Source: Metridium senile (taxonomy: Eukaryota > Cnidaria > Anthozoa > Actiniaria > Metridiidae). From it: 64,000 nt of DNA. This document shows positions 30,701 through 42,700 of the stretch, in pieces. Every line of letters begins with the position of its first letter. Position 1 is the first letter of the stretch. The notes beneath the pieces are model-generated. The model saw nothing but the letters and a program-made list of their open reading frames with translations, searched no databases and was not told the origin of the DNA. The DNA is taken from the NCBI GenBank assembly GCA_949775045.1, contig OX459097.1, positions 12,931,195 through 12,995,194 of the forward strand. The letters run 5' to 3'. The position numbers and the translations under genes are program-made.

Positions 30701-33700
30701 GTGAACATCATGCACGCAAGACAGCGTCTTTTCAAGGTTATAGTAATCAGGTTAACTTTTAGTATTTCCCATTTCAAGACTTCTTGGTACTTGAAATTTC
30801 ATTGGGTAGTATATTTTTCAGTGTTTTTCTGTGACATAAAGAGAATGGAGGAATGAAACACCTTTAAATGAATTTTAACGACTACAAACAAAAGAAAATC
30901 ATAGCTAATCTGTACCAGTTTACCTTACCTTTGTGAAGTTTCATTGCGAAACAAGTGAATGGGTTTTTTTTATTATTTTATCTTGTTTTTGCCGCTCTTA
31001 TGAAAAACCAAAATGTCTTTTGACATGTAAATGACAAAGGAAATAAGCAATTCACATATTATTATCATGAATAAAGTTCTTGGACTGGATGTGACCTTTT
31101 TTCAACAATGTTTTTACCTCGTGAGGCAGCTTTCCCCTCCATAATCCCGTTGCTATGCGGTATCCAGGCACGTGACGATGCCCTGCAAAGGGCCTATTGA
31201 GTTTATTTGTTTGAGGCAAAAAATATAATAGATTCTAATAAACTACATTTGTTTCAAGGTGTTGCACATTTTTCTGCTTCTGTTTTACCTCATTATCATA
31301 TTTAATGAATGCTTTCCACTATAATAGTGGCTTGTGCTTATGCGAAAGATCTCTAATAGTTACTAAATAAGAGGGTATTACACAGTAGCAATTTTATTTT
31401 ATTTCAGTGATATAGTGTTATCGCTCTATTAGCCTTTTTCATTAGCAAGGGACTGGAACCAAGTTTCTCAAAATTAATTTAATTCAAAAATAAACCCCTT
31501 CACACGAAAGAACAAATATAAATTAGTAAAAATTGAAAGTTTGATAAAGTTTGTGCAAAATGTAACAAAATTATGGTATTTTAATTTTTTTTAGAAAATA
31601 CAAAGAATGTATGGTTTGGAAGGACGTTTTGGAAGGACACCATACATTTCTCTGTAATTTTGCAGAGTTTGGATGCTCATGATGTTTTTTCTATTTAGCC
31701 AAACGTTCTAAAACTTGGCTTATACTTGGTTATACTCTCCCATGAGACAGGGTTATTCTTTCTGGAGCCATAATTAAATTAGGTTTTCATACTTGTACCC
31801 AGTCCCTTGCTCGATATGGAAAAGGCCAATTAGTACCTGGGAACAACTTATAACAACATTGCAATTTTTGCTATGACTTCCATTTCAAATATTTACCTTC
31901 TTTATTCTTTTATTTCTCAGGAAAGCTCAGATAAGGAAAATGCTGAGGCATCAACACAATCATCATCTTCATCATTATCAACGTCATCTACAATATCATC
32001 ATCATCAACCTCTTCTTCATCATCATCATCAAGTTCTGTGAGAGATTCATTGGTAGCTGATATTCCAATTGACAGCATATCTACGCCTGAATTAGAACAA
32101 CTTGTAGTGCCTACAGTAGCCCCTGCCACACCCCAGTTTGATATTGAAACTGTCTCTACATCATCATCAGTTCTGGCTGGCAATACAGAAGTGGTACCAC
32201 AGGTAATGCCTGGTAAAGAACATGAGAAGTTACCCCTGGACTTGGTACCTAATTTAGATCTACAGGCTTCTAACATCAAAGAGAAAATACAGGAAGATAA
32301 GCAGAATAACACAGTGGAAAACCCACAGGGCAAGATTGATGACACAAATGGAAGAAAAGAGGAGTCTGTGGAAGAAAGTCAACAAGATGATAATAGGTTA
32401 GTAGTTTATTGTCTAAATTCAAATATGATTCAATTAAATTGTGTTGTTGAACTACTGAGTTTTTGATCATGGACTCTCCAGGCAAGGTTTGAACAGCTGG
32501 AGTTTTTTATCATCAAAAAGTAGGTAAAAAAAACACCACAATCTTATTAAAAATATAAATATTTTGAATAATTTAATCTTTATATTGTCAAGGATAAGTG
32601 TATTTGTTTGCTTAATTTTTTTCATATTTGTTTTGTTTGTTTGTTTGTTTGTTTGTTTGTTTTATTCAGTTTTATTCATATTTTGAATTATTAAACGATT
32701 TCATTGTCAAGGAGTTGTGTATTTTGTTTGTTTGTTCATATGTTTGTTTGCTTATTTTTTCATTTATTTGTTTGTTTGTTTGTTAGTTTTATTATTCATT
32801 TTTATTCGTATTTTGAATTATTTAATTTTGCTATTGTCAAGAAGTTGTGTATGTGTTTGTTTGTTTGCTTATTGTTTCATAAGTTTTTGTTTGTTTGCTT
32901 GTTTTATTCATATCTTTAATTTTTGTTAATTGTCAAGGAATTACAAGTGTATTTGTCTTTTTGTGCATTTGTTTGTTTGCATATTTTTTCATTTGTTTGT
33001 TTGCTTGTTTTTATTCATTTTTTTAAAGAAAAAAACATTTGATCATTCTGATATATAATGTTTTGTTTCAGAGACAAGAAAATACGCCCTGTAATTCTAC
33101 AACCTGCTGACCAGAAAGACAAAGAGGAGCAAAAAAGTGAAGACAAGGAAGCTGGACAACAAAATGTGAAGAAAAAGGAAGCTAAGGAAGAAAAGAATGC
33201 TGAAAAAGAAGAATTAAAAGTGGAAAAGAAGGAGGAAAAGCAAAAAGAAGATAAACAAGAGAAAGAGATGAAAGAAGAAAAAGAAGAGAAAGTGGAGGTC
33301 AAGAAGGAAGATAAAAAAGACAAAGATGACAAGAAAGATGAAAAGCATGATGAAAAGGAAGAGAAGAAAGAAGAGGAAAAGCAAATAGAAAAACAAGAAG
33401 AAAAGAATGATGTACAACAGGAGAAGAAAGAAGAAAATAATGATGTACAACAAGAAAAGAAAGAAGAAGAAAAGAAAGAGAAACTGGAAGAAAAGAAAGA
33501 GAAACAAGTGGAAAAGAAAGAAGAACAAAAGAAAGAGAAACAAGAAGAAAACAAAGAAGAACAAGAAGGAAAGAAAGAAGAACGAGAACAAAATAAAGAA
33601 GAACAAGAACAAAAGAAAGAGAAAGAAGAAGGAAAAAAAGAGAAAGAAGAAGGAAAGAAAGAACAACAACAACAAAACAAAGAACAACAACAAAACAAAG

Positions 33701-36700
33701 AAGAATTAAAGAAAGACTTTAAAGATGAAGTCAAGAAGGAAGAAGAGAAGAAAGAGACACAACCTACTGAAGACAAAGATGAAGACAGCATTAGTGCAGA
33801 ATTGAAACAAGATGAGCAAGAAACTAAAACACCTTCCGAAGACATGCCATCCTTTGATGAATTCAGACGCCAACTACAACAAGAAGCTGAACAAAAAGAA
33901 TCAATACTAAAGAAACAGCAGGAAGAACAAACAATACCTGTAGGCACACAAACAAAACCAAAACTTAAAAAGAGAAAAGAAAGAAAGCAAAATAACTATG
34001 CTTCAATGGACTGTGGAGCCAAAATCCTAAGTTCCAACCGTGAAGCCAATAATGTATTCTCTATCTTGCAAGACAATCGAGATATCTACATGTTGAATCC
34101 ATGTAGTGCTAAGATATGGTTTATTGTTGAGCTATGTGATATGGCGCAAGTACGACGCATTGATATAGCAAACTTTGAGCTGTTTTCATCAACGCCTGAG
34201 AGTTTCAGGGTGTTTGTCAGTGGGCGTTATCCTACTAGAGAATGGACACTGTTAGGTACCTTTCAAGCCAGAGATGAGAGGACACTGCAGAGCTTTCCTT
34301 TAGAAGAGCCTATCTATGCTAAATACTTTAAGGTAAGCTCATTATCATACATACCCAATACCATACAAATGACACATTGTACTCCCCTTTGAGGAGGCTC
34401 TTGGAGAGAACACAAATATCATTAACAAAAAAAACATCCAGGTGATCTCGCTTCAAAGCACGCAAAGGATTGTTTGTCAAAACGAACAGTTCCAAAATGG
34501 CTCCTTGAGATAGCAACGATTTCGGTTACTATTAGGCATTTGCGTTTTGTTATTATTCTTTTTTATTGCTGATAGAGCAGCAGAGAGTTTTTGTTGTGGT
34601 TTTAAAACTCAAACAAAAACGTTCATAAAAATGTTACAATGTCCCAACAATTTTCAACATAATTGTAGTTAGTCAAGTCTTATTGAATGGCGCTGTTCAA
34701 CCTTCATGCAACCGGCTCGATACTCATCTTATTCAAGTCGTGATGGTATTGTGCTACCGATGGTAAAAAATGATTAAACCAAATTCAATATTAATACAGA
34801 TATTATTTGTTACAGGTCGAAATGCTGAGTTACTTTGGTAAGGAACACTACTGCCCTCTCAGCCTGTTCCGTGTATTTGGTACTAGTATGATGGAAGAGT
34901 TAGAAGACCACGAAGCAGGCAGTCAAGATGATAACGATGTTATAGACCACGACGATGATATCGTACAAATACTGCCACACGATCCGTCAGCTAAATCAGA
35001 AGATAAAACCAAACAGCCCAATATCCTTGCTACGGTAGGCGATACTCTAATGAACATGGTGAAACATGCAGCCAAGAAACTTACAGGAGTCATAAAAGAC
35101 AGTGATTCTAATGGTACCAACGAGAAAGATTCTGAAGGAGTATCTACTGTGGCGGCTAGTTCGAATATAGCATCCTCTGTGGTGGTTAAACAACAAGAGG
35201 AGCATAGTAAACCAAGTATAGTCACTCTGATACCCAGTGAGGAAGGAGATAATCTACCGCTGAATAAAACCACTAATGAAACAGCCAATGATGCTAACAA
35301 CACGCAAGCTAAAAGCCCAGATAAGACTACTGGCAACGCTACAAATGTAAACTCTAGTTTCTATGACAAGGTAGATTCTGATAGCAATAAAGGCTACAAA
35401 TCTACTTCATCGTTTACGTACTGTAAAATGGTTGTTCGTATGCTAGGACATCCAGGCTTTGGGTGTTTTATGGGTAGAGTTTTGTACTCAAAGCGTAAGA
35501 ATCACCATGGGTTTACGCCGAAAGAGAAAGCTCCTAAAACTCCTAAAGCAAGGCAGAGTAACAATATTAAAGATGCAATACAAGAATCAGTAAACGTAGC
35601 TGATACTAAGGCAGATAAAGAAGAATCCAAGAAAGACTCCGAGAAAGATGGCGAGAAGAAAAGTGAAAAAGTGGAGGAAAAAGAGAAAGAAATCAAACCG
35701 AAAACACCAGATCAAGATGAGAAGCCGATGGAAAAATTAAAAGATATTGGAAATAATTCAGAGAGTATTATTAATAATAATGATGATAATAATAAACAAA
35801 CTATAGAGACTATAAAAGATGTAACTACGAATACTGACCAAACGAAAGAAATTCAAGCAACTCCGAGTGTTAACAGCCAACCGATGGATCCATTATCTAT
35901 GATTCAACCAAGCGATTCACAGCAATCTGTTGAACATCTCTCTGATAGTACCACTGAAAGCACACCATCGTTAACTACTTTATCTTCGCTAGAGACAGAA
36001 CCATCTCGTGAAGCAACGGAATCAACCACGCCTAAATCACCTACCCCGCACAGTAAGCCTACATTAGACCAGGTTAAAAGATCTACTGAGCAAGCAACAA
36101 TGAAATCTGAAGCACTTTCAAATCAGACTAAGATTGTTGATGACAGCCCAAGTGTTTCAAAGGAAATGGACTCAGGGAAGGCTGCTGAATCAGAGTCTGT
36201 AGATTGTGAGTCGAAAAAGCCTTCTGCTTCATCGGTAGAAGAGACGATAAATTCTAAGGGTTCTTGCACCTCTGTACAGCCTGATGATCACTCACTCATC
36301 AAGCCATCCCTTCGAACAACGCCGTCAGAGTGTGCAGCGCCTACCATCATGCCTGATCTAAAGGACGTCGATGTGTTAGAGTTCAAACTATTAGATAGCA
36401 CAGGTCGTGAAGGCACTGCCCATCTTGAAAAACCTGTTAATCTAGATAAACCCGTTCAGCCTGAAAAACCTGTTGAAGATTCTGATGAAGAAAAGAAAGA
36501 TGAGGATAAAGATAAGGAAGAGAAAAGTGAAAAGAAAGATATGGAGGATGCTGCTAAACCTGATAAACCTCCACTTATTCCAACCGACAGTTCAAAAGCC
36601 GAGGAATCAAGTTTGTCTACAACAAGTTCTGTGGTTGAGCCTTCGAAAGTAGAACCAATAGTCATCGTCTCAACACCATCTGTTGACGGCTCTAAAGCAC

Positions 36701-39700
36701 CACCTACCACCCCTCCCCCTAGGGAACAGGCATTGGAAGAATCTATACAACCAAAACCCCCACCCCCTGTCATCTCAGAAAGCTCAGTGGACCCCCCTGA
36801 AACTGTCGAGGCTTCATTGGTAGATGAAGTGAGTAAGCCAAGCAGCAGTGCCGTTAATCAGGGACAACTAAGTAGTGGGGCTCAAAAGGAATCTATATTT
36901 ATGCGCCTAACTAACAGGATAAAGGCCCTTGAACAGAACCTTACTCTGAGCACATTATACATGGAAAAACTGAATCAAAAGTAAGGATTGTGCAGCTATA
37001 CATTTTTTCCTTCCTTCCTTCCTTCCTTCCTTCCTTCCTTCCTTCCTTCCTTCCTTCCTTCCTTCCTTCCTTCCTTCCTTCCTTCCTTCCTTCCTTCCTT
37101 CCTTCCTTCCTTCCTTCTCCTTTTTGAATGAATTATTTCATTTTCTCTCGACTCCCCGTAAAACAACTATACTGTGTATTTCATTAGGTATCGCCAAATT
37201 GTGGAAGATATGCAGAAGAACTTTGACAAGAAAGTCAACCGTCTAAAAAATGCAACAATCAAAGCAGAGAATGTTGTAAGTAGAACTTATCCTTCTTTCA
37301 AATATTCTCGAGACATTTTTGTACTAAAAATGAACGCTTTTCGTTGAAGATCAAAAGCCAAAAAGAGCAAATTGCGCACCTACAAGCCAACGTCAATGAA
37401 ACAAGAAAAGAAATGAAGCAGTTTACGAGAAAGCTCACCAACCTAAACAAAGATGTAAGTTCACTATATAGATACACCTATTTCAAGAAACGTTGTTGCA
37501 GCATTCATTTCGGTCTTTGCTTAGCCTGCGTAACAAGCGTTTCTTTTTGGGGGAACGGGAGAAAGTTGTTTTTTGGTTGTTTTGGGATAGCTGTGTTACC
37601 GATATGGCCGCGCGAAACCTAAGACGAGTGCAAAAAAAAACGAGGGTGGGTAACACAGCTATCCCAAAACAACCAATAAACAACTTTCTCCCGTTCCCCC
37701 CAAAAGAAACGCTTCCTACGCAGGCTAGTCTTGGCTTGATGCTTGTTGCTAATGTTGGGACAAGGTTTTTTTGAATAAATGTATCTTCATATATACTTTT
37801 ATGCTTTCTTTTTATCTGTTGTTGAACATGAGTTTTATATTCTTAATAAGGATTTATCCAGAGTATTGCGCTATCCATTCTCTTACAACCAGTCCCAGAT
37901 AAGAGTTATCTAGTGAACAGATATTGTAGCTCAGGGTTCGTGCTACTCCCTAAATTCCTTGAAAACTCCTTAGATTTGATTTACGTTTTTAAGGGCACTT
38001 GAAAAGCCCTTGAATTTTAGAAAATCAGCAAAAACTCCTTAAAAACTCCAGCCTTAATTCTAGCTAAAGTACGGTAAATTTTGATAAAATTTGTTCATTC
38101 TGTGCGACGTTAACAATGACAGGAATATCATTTTTAACTCGTGGATCAAAGATCCTCGAGTTATTGGGATGGGGCTTTTGAACCGGAAGTGTCACTCACT
38201 CACTCACTCACTCACTCACTCACTCGCTCACTCACTAGACCGTCAGTGTAAACTTTTGAGCCCCAAGATCTCGGTCAGCGTACTTCGAGCACATGGATAT
38301 TTGATTCGTCTGAAGGAATGATTTTTCGGTCGAAGTAATCGCGAATACTCTCATATTTTATGTGCTCACGCCACACGATTCGCAGTAGAATTACACATAA
38401 GTTTATGTCGAATGTTTTCGGAAATGGTCACTGTGAATTTTACTAAAGATCATGCAATTTACGAGCGAACTAAGCGAGCCAACTTATTATGATCAAATTT
38501 ATCGAGATATCTTCCCTCCTATAAACAAAAGCTACTTTTTATCCATCCTTTCATAATGCTATGGAATGGATTCACAACCAGTTACAAAGGACGAAGCTGT
38601 TATTACTGGATATTTAACAGTATTGCCGGTAAGCATTCTTAGAGAGTACGATACACACTAGAAGTGAAGACAACAACAGTATAATAGTTTAGTGATGTTG
38701 TAGGGTAAATATATTGCTTATTGTAATTATTTCTTTTATATTTTTGATTAAAGTAACCAGTTTATCTGTCAATAGTTTAATTTTATTGACTACTATTAAT
38801 TCGTACAAATTCGAACGGCGATTGAAACAGGCGATTCTCGAGCTCTTAGCTTCTTGCACAGAACAACAAACTTATTCGCAAAACTTAAATCGCTTCACCC
38901 TATTATCTAGCAGTTCAACTTAACGATCTATGTATATTTATAACATAGATACATTCTAACACGCGCTATGATTGGTTAAAAAACCGTGGTTTATCAGAGT
39001 ATAAACCACGCTTCTCTGTGGTCAGTGACTTTGCAAGAAAACTTACCGAAGTTCGAGAGAGAAAAGCAAATAAAGACGAGACGTTTTTGAGACGAAAACA
39101 TCGATTTAATTCATGACTTTGCTATTATATTCTTACACGAATAATGATTTCAAGTAAATATGATTTCTAGATAATTCAGAAACTCACATGAACTTCAAAT
39201 AATAGACAAAAATATCTAACCTTTTTTTTAATGTTAATTTTTCAAGTAAGAACGGCAAATCAAAAAACAGTTCATAGAAAATACATTTTCGAGTTGATTA
39301 TTTTTGATAAATGTCTTTTTGTGGCTAAATTGTTTTCTTTTTGTCATAAAATAACTTCATATTAATCCTACCGTAAATCTTCGCTAGTTGTAACGGCCTC
39401 GTGGTTGTCTCATTTCATGTCATTTTGATAGTAAAAAAACAAACAGAGTAGCTATTGAGAGTAGCTTTGTAGCTATTCCTTAGTAGAGTAGCAGGTTCTT
39501 ATGTTTAACTGTGACAGTTTGTCTTCGTTACCCTGTTTTCTAACTCCATTTTGTGTTTTTTTTTCCACGGTAAATTCGATGTAAATTCGAATTTCGATGG
39601 CTGTTTTGTTTCTCTTGTCGCTGTTTTTTCGCTTCTCTTCTCTCAACGGATGAAGCTTTGGCTTTTGTAAACAAGATTGATTCCTTTAACAGTTTAAATA

Positions 39701-42700
39701 TTTAGGTTTTGAGCTTTAGAACAGATTTAAATCTAAAACTGACAAAGATTTCAAAGATTGTAAAATTTTCAGCTTTCCGTTCTTGGCATTGAAAAAAGCT
39801 ACTTGAATGTTGGCTGTCACATTTTTGACCAATCAGAGAAGAGTTTTACTATTCTTGAGCCAATCAAAACTAGCGTTATATCGCGATTGCATCGAAGCGA
39901 AAATTTGCAAGAACAAAATAGATTTTTGCAAGACAACATTTCGCTCGTAAATCTATGTAATAAACCATATAACTAAGGCTCAGTTGTGGTTTATACTCTG
40001 ATAACTGCATTCTGGACAGTTGAAAACACTCGAAAATGATCAAAAAGCACTCGCTTTCAGCTCGTGCTTTTTGACATTTTCTCGTGTTTTCAACTGTCCA
40101 TCGTGCAGTTATCAGAGTATAAACCACGGCTGAGCCTTAGTTATTTGCTAAGTAGATGAAAGTAATATTTCTTTCTTTACAATATGTGAGATAACGTGAT
40201 CGGTTTTAAACCTCCAGGTTGACCTCGACAACAACAAATAAACAGCTAAAATGGCCTCTCTAAAAACTACACCCAACAGCCCAAATCGCCTCAAATATAA
40301 CACCAATTGCTTCAATGACTATCTATTTTGCTTTTTCTGGCGTTTATTTTGCAAGAACAACTTAATAACACTGTTTCTTAGACACTCTTTGAACTCGCAT
40401 GTATCTCTGCACGAACTGAAGATCGAACCAGGTAAATATCAGACTTGTCAGCGGATCACGGACTGAGGGAACGACGGACCGTAAGGGAAACGGACGACAA
40501 CCAAAAAAATACAAATAAAACAACAACATTGAATACTTATTTTTCGCTTCAAATCATCTCAAGCTAATCCGAGAAAATAATTACATAATCGTAATGGAGC
40601 GGTCTAAACTGTAAGCGCTTTCAAAATGTTCTAATTATGATCCACGAGTTGGCCATAGGTGGCCTTTGATTATATTAAAGTTGTCGCAAAAAGTGCTTAA
40701 AAATTACTTTTTGGTCCTTGAAAACTCCTTAGATTTTGTTTACTGACATCAGCACGAACCCTGGTAGCTAGAGCAGTGGCAATAGATTGCGTTATATGCA
40801 ACCTTCGAAAAACCAGCCCCAGATAAGACTTAGCCAGTGAATAGAATTTGTGTAAGTTTTATTTCGTAGATGAGTATTTTCCAGTGGATTGCGCTTTTCT
40901 ACCTTCGTACAGTCGGCCCTTTAATGGTTACAAGCGAAACTTATATACAGTGGAACCCCGTTAATCCGGCCTTCGAAGGGACAGCCCAAAGTGGCCGTAT
41001 TAACGGGGTGGCCGCATTAAGCGGGTAAATTTTATAGATAATTTATGGACATGCATTTAGTCGGAACTTAAAAAACTGGCCGCAATAACGGGGTGGCCGT
41101 AAGGCGGGGTTCCACTGTAGTCCAATATTTTCTCTCTTAATTTTGTTGTCGATGTGTAACTAAAAGTGTTTGGTTTTTTTCAATGAGTAACTAAACGTTT
41201 TGTTTCCCTATAGGTCATGGAGAGACATATTATTGGACTATTCCTTGAAGTTATCTTTATCATTGTGCTATTCATCGTGTTCAGGAGATGGGACAAAGCC
41301 CGCTTCAGGCGGGACGTTTTGCGGGACTCGTTCAAGAACGGGACGATACCTACTACCTCACGTAGTTTTGATACACATCCAGAAGAACGAAGAACCATGT
41401 TGTTAAATGGTAAAACACGATAGTATTGCCTTAAAGAAGGAATTTTATGATATTAACTAAGAAATAATGCTAGGAAAATGGATAATTAATGCGTGTGAAA
41501 GGACATAAGGGCTCTTTTAAACGGCCCCAACATGTCGAACCCACATTGTTGCGATACAGTTTGTTGAACACGAGAACAAAAGAAATGTTTGACGATGTTT
41601 CATCCAACATCAACCAACAGGTTGTTCAAACGGGCCTAACATTTTGGCCCCGTTTAAACGGGACTTAATAGATGACACAGTGTACACTATAATAATAATA
41701 TTTATAATAATTAATTAATTAATTAATTAATTAATAGAAGTCTATTGTAATATTTGTTGGACTTCTGTCCATTGGCGCTAGCCATTTCACACCATAGGAC
41801 GGACAGATCGTCTCCAAGGACAAGTTGTCCGTAAATTTTGTTCGTCTAATGTAAATTCAACAAAATCAGACAATGTCGTTTACAATTACGTTCGAATCCA
41901 ATCTGGACGGAAGGAAGGAAGGGAAGAGAAGATCTGGATTTACTAATACGAGTCCGTTCATTTACACCCTTTCCGAGAATGTTTGTCACCCATGAAAAGC
42001 CTACAAGCGAGTGGTGCAAAGGATCATGGATCAGTTCAGACACTAAATGTACATTCGGCACGCCTTTCTTGTTGTCTATTAATTATAATGGTCATTTTTC
42101 AATAAGACATTGACAAGTGTGGCGATGTGGCCATGAAATCCCTGCGTTCTTGTATAGTATACATAGGTTACCCATAGTCCCCTGCCCTACTAGTTGGTAG
42201 GCTTTTGAACTTCACTGGTGACAAAGGATCTCGGGAAGGGTATATATGGTAAGACCTTAAAGTTTTCATTTATTGATTTTCTTTCTATTTCCAGGTCAAT
42301 TCAGTGCACGTGAGCAACTACAGCGTAGTTTTTCTACTCCTATTATACCAGAAAACCTTGGTACAGTCAGCGATGTCAGCTTACAGAACAGACACAAGGT
42401 AAACCATCGCTAAATAACCAAGTTCCAATCAAATATTGATGTAGTTATCGTGTTCATAATGTACAATCATTCACAAGGACTAAAATAACGTGCGATCAAT
42501 GTTTTAAAATTGGTTTTGTGCAGTCAAATCCTTGACTGACTTGACATTTTGTCTGGTTAATTCTTGGTACTAGTTTCTAGTTAACAAAATAGACTTCTTT
42601 ACCTCCGTATGCAAATTGCCCATTTCAGACCACGTGGCATTCTCTTGAGAATTGTTCTTTTATAATGAACGTGATATAACATTTACATGTGAAAGAATCA

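Larger units (their letters stand above)
28051..31920 (+). other. SUCO intron 2 (3.9 kb)
   Basis: No exon is detectable. It is mostly AT-rich unique sequence, with the large inverted repeat at 30337-31362 and the MITE at 31426-31833 near its 3' end. Confidence 0.7.
37932..40763. mobile_element. 2.8-kb DNA-transposon-like element in SUCO intron 7
   Basis: CAGGGTTCGTGCT at 37932 and AGCACGAACCCTG ending 40763 are exact 13-bp inverted termini, and GTAGCT flanks both sides (37926-37931 and 40764-40769). Subterminal CCTTGAAAACTCCTTAGATT occurs near each end in direct orientation, and ACTCGTGGATCA / TGATCCACGAGT is inverted slightly further in. No transposase frame is visible, so it is non-autonomous or decayed. 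It contains a (CTCA)n run and the 168-bp palindrome at 39973. Confidence 0.7.

Noticed and set aside
33015..33947. 310-codon minus-strand frame rich in Ser, Phe and Cys
   Set aside because: It is the antisense of the Lys/Glu-rich SUCO exon 4; A-rich codons lack stops on the other strand.
35502..36773. Minus-strand Ser-rich frames
   Set aside because: Shadows of the SUCO exon 5 disordered region.
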